DNA of 7,902 nt from Comamonas sp. (GTDB lineage: Bacteria > Pseudomonadota > Gammaproteobacteria > Burkholderiales > Burkholderiaceae_C), in NCBI GenBank assembly GCA_018384835.1, contig JAHAYB010000310.1, forward strand, positions 1-7,902, read 5' to 3'. Numbering within the stretch: position 1 is the first letter of the stretch; each line of letters starts with the position of its first letter. The position numbers and the translations under genes are program-made. The notes beneath the pieces are model-generated. The model was not told the DNA's origin. It worked only from the letters and a program-made list of their open reading frames with translations, and made no database searches. Positions 6,810-7,902 of this stretch are shown in pieces.

Positions 6810-7805
6810 ATGCGTATGCGCTCAATGTTGAAAAAAACCCTATACAGCCTAGCACCTGTGGCCTTTGCCGCAACAGCGGCTTTATCTAGCGCCCCTGCCG
6901 CTGCACAGCAAAAATTTGTCACTATCGGAACCGGAGGCGTTACTGGCGTGTATTACGCTGCTGGCGGAGCCATTTGCCGCCTAGTCAACAAGGAACGCGC
7001 CAGCCATGGCATTCGCTGCTCGGTGGAGTCCACAGGTGGCTCGGTGTTTAACGTCAACACCATCAAGGCTGGTGAGCTGGACTTGGGTTTCACCCAGTCT
7101 GACGTGCAGTACAACGCTGTAAAAGGCGAAGGGCAGTTTAAGGAAGGCGGCGTAGTCGGCGATTTGCGTGCGGTGTTTGCCGTACACCCCGAGCCTATTA
7201 CCGTTGTGGCCCGTAAAGAGGCCAATGTCAGCAAGTTTGAAGACTTCAAAGGCAAGCGCTTTAACGTCGGCAACCCTGGCTCGGGCACACGCTCGGCCAT
7301 GGATGAGTTGTTGCAAGCGATAGAGTGGACACAGGGTAATTTTTCCCTGGCCTCTGAACTCAAAGCCGATGAGCACGGTCCAGCCTTATGCGATGGCAAG
7401 ATTGACGGCTTCCTGTATGGCGTAGGCCACCCCAGTGCCAACATCCAAGACCCCACGACCACCTGTGGCGCACAACTAGTACCGCTGACGGGCGCTGCTA
7501 TCGATAAGTTGGTGGCTGACAAGCCCTACTACGCCAAGGTGACTATTCCTGGTGGCCTGTACCCTAATAATGCCAACGCTACAGAAACCTACGGTGTGCT
7601 GGCTACGGTGGTGGCATCCAGCAAAACCCCGGCAGATACGGTTTATGCCGTTACCAAAGCGGTATTTGATAACTTTGATGAGTTCAAAAAGCTGCACCCC
7701 GCTTTGGCGCACCTCAGCCCCGAGAGCATGATTAAAGATGGCCTGAGCGCCCCTCTGCATGAGGGCGCTGAGCGCTACTACAAGGAAAAAGGCTGGCTGA
7801 AATAA
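6810..7805 (+). CDS. TAXI-family TRAP transporter periplasmic solute-binding protein
   Basis: This is a periplasmic binding protein of the TAXI subfamily of TRAP transporters, which deliver ligands to a membrane permease driven by an ion gradient. The ATG at 6810 has a strong ribosome site, AAGGAG (6797-6802), 7 bases upstream. The 331-residue product begins with a Sec signal peptide: positive MRMRSMLKK, a hydrophobic core, and a likely cut after APAAA (residue 32). The mature part opens with [25 protein letters not shown], split here as [10 protein letters not shown] and [15 protein letters not shown], which is typical of the family. Cysteines C56 and C70 in the N-lobe may form a disulfide, and two more occur later in ALCDGK and TTTCGAQ. 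The ESTGGS and GNPGSGTR segments are expected ligand contacts. No permease gene lies in the window, so a partner must be encoded elsewhere or downstream. The ligand cannot be read from the sequence; some TAXI proteins bind glutamate or other carboxylates. Confidence 0.93.
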   Translation: MRMRSMLKKTLYSLAPVAFAATAALSSAPAAAQQKFVTIGTGGVTGVYYAAGGAICRLVNKERASHGIRCSVESTGGSVFNVNTIKAGELDLGFTQSDVQYNAVKGEGQFKEGGVVGDLRAVFAVHPEPITVVARKEANVSKFEDFKGKRFNVGNPGSGTRSAMDELLQAIEWTQGNFSLASELKADEHGPALCDGKIDGFLYGVGHPSANIQDPTTTCGAQLVPLTGAAIDKLVADKPYYAKVTIPGGLYPNNANATETYGVLATVVASSKTPADTVYAVTKAVFDNFDEFKKLHPALAHLSPESMIKDGLSAPLHEGAERYYKEKGWLK

Positions 7806-7832
7806 GCCCCGCTACCTTGGTCTTAATAGGTT

Positions 7833-7872
7833 TGGGTGCTCTCGAATGAACCAAGCTGTGCAAGAGTGCCCA
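7833..7872 (+). terminator. Inverted repeat after the TAXI gene, possible weak terminator
   Basis: TGGGTGCTCT (7833-7842) pairs as RNA with AGAGTGCCCA (7863-7872) over all 10 positions, two of them G-U, with a 20-base loop. Four T follow at 7878-7881, five bases after the stem. A second, competing pair is CTTGGT (7816-7821) with ACCAAG (7850-7855). The spacing to the T-run and the large loop make this weaker than the ftsZ terminator. It also overlaps the possible gene start at 7846, so it may instead be part of a leader. Confidence 0.3.
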
Positions 7873-7902
7873 CGCTGTTTTGATGCGCGGCAAGTAAAAA
7901 AA
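7846..7902 (+). CDS. Possible start of a CxxC-containing protein, cut by the window end
   Basis: An ATG at 7846 opens a frame that stays open for 19 codons to the last base and reads MNQAVQECPRCFDARQVKK. The CPRC pair is the type of motif seen in zinc ribbons, and real genes of this kind often start this way. There is no clear Shine-Dalgarno sequence before the ATG. I cannot name the product. An open frame of only 19 codons can occur by chance, so this is a tentative call. Confidence 0.3.
   Translation, partial: MNQAVQECPRCFDARQVKK

Noticed and set aside
6953..7522. Minus-strand open frame of 189 codons
   Set aside because: It lies antisense to the TAXI gene, which has a clear signal peptide, ribosome site and family motifs. 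No independent support for the reverse frame.
1..7902. CRISPR array, tRNA, rRNA, transposase, phage or toxin-antitoxin genes
   Set aside because: I looked for repeated spacers, tRNA arms, terminal inverted repeats and short paired genes and saw none. Nearly all the sequence is explained by seven conserved genes.

Overview
This window is the 3' half of a division and cell wall (dcw) cluster from a Gram-negative bacterium, most likely a betaproteobacterium of the order Burkholderiales and close to Comamonadaceae. The assignment rests on the gene order murC-ddl-ftsQ-ftsA-ftsZ-lpxC, the FtsQ segment 'LDVRLMN', the FtsZ segment 'YGLVNVDFEDVRTVMGEPG', and the presence of LpxC, which implies lipid A. 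It is made from remembered family resemblance, not from a search.

Positions 1-4001 hold a tightly packed same-strand run: the end of murC, then ddl, ftsQ and ftsA. Gaps are 24, 25 and 1 bases, so these genes are very probably co-transcribed. A 108-base gap before ftsZ holds a perfect 11-bp inverted repeat that brackets a candidate extended -10 promoter. ftsZ (4110-5528) has a standard GTPase core but a long glycine/alanine-rich C-terminal linker. A strong intrinsic terminator follows (5568-5622). lpxC (5654-6577) has its own likely promoter, whose -10 lies so close to the ATG that the mRNA may be leaderless. lpxC is visibly more AT-rich than ftsZ.

Positions 6578-6809 are a 232-base gap with a small direct repeat at the lpxC stop, a weak candidate promoter and a leader with nested inverted repeats. 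It leads into a well-translated gene for a periplasmic TAXI-type TRAP transporter binding protein (6810-7805), which has no functional link to the dcw genes. The last 97 bases hold an inverted repeat and the possible start of another gene with a CxxC motif, cut by the window edge.

Functionally, MurC and Ddl make peptidoglycan precursors. FtsQ, FtsA and FtsZ build the divisome, with FtsZ as the ring polymer, FtsA as its membrane anchor and FtsQ as the periplasmic scaffold. LpxC commits UDP-acyl-GlcNAc to lipid A. I found no CRISPR array, tRNA, rRNA, insertion sequence, phage gene or recognisable defence system. The protein genes are ordinary; the points worth a second look are mostly in the non-coding control regions.
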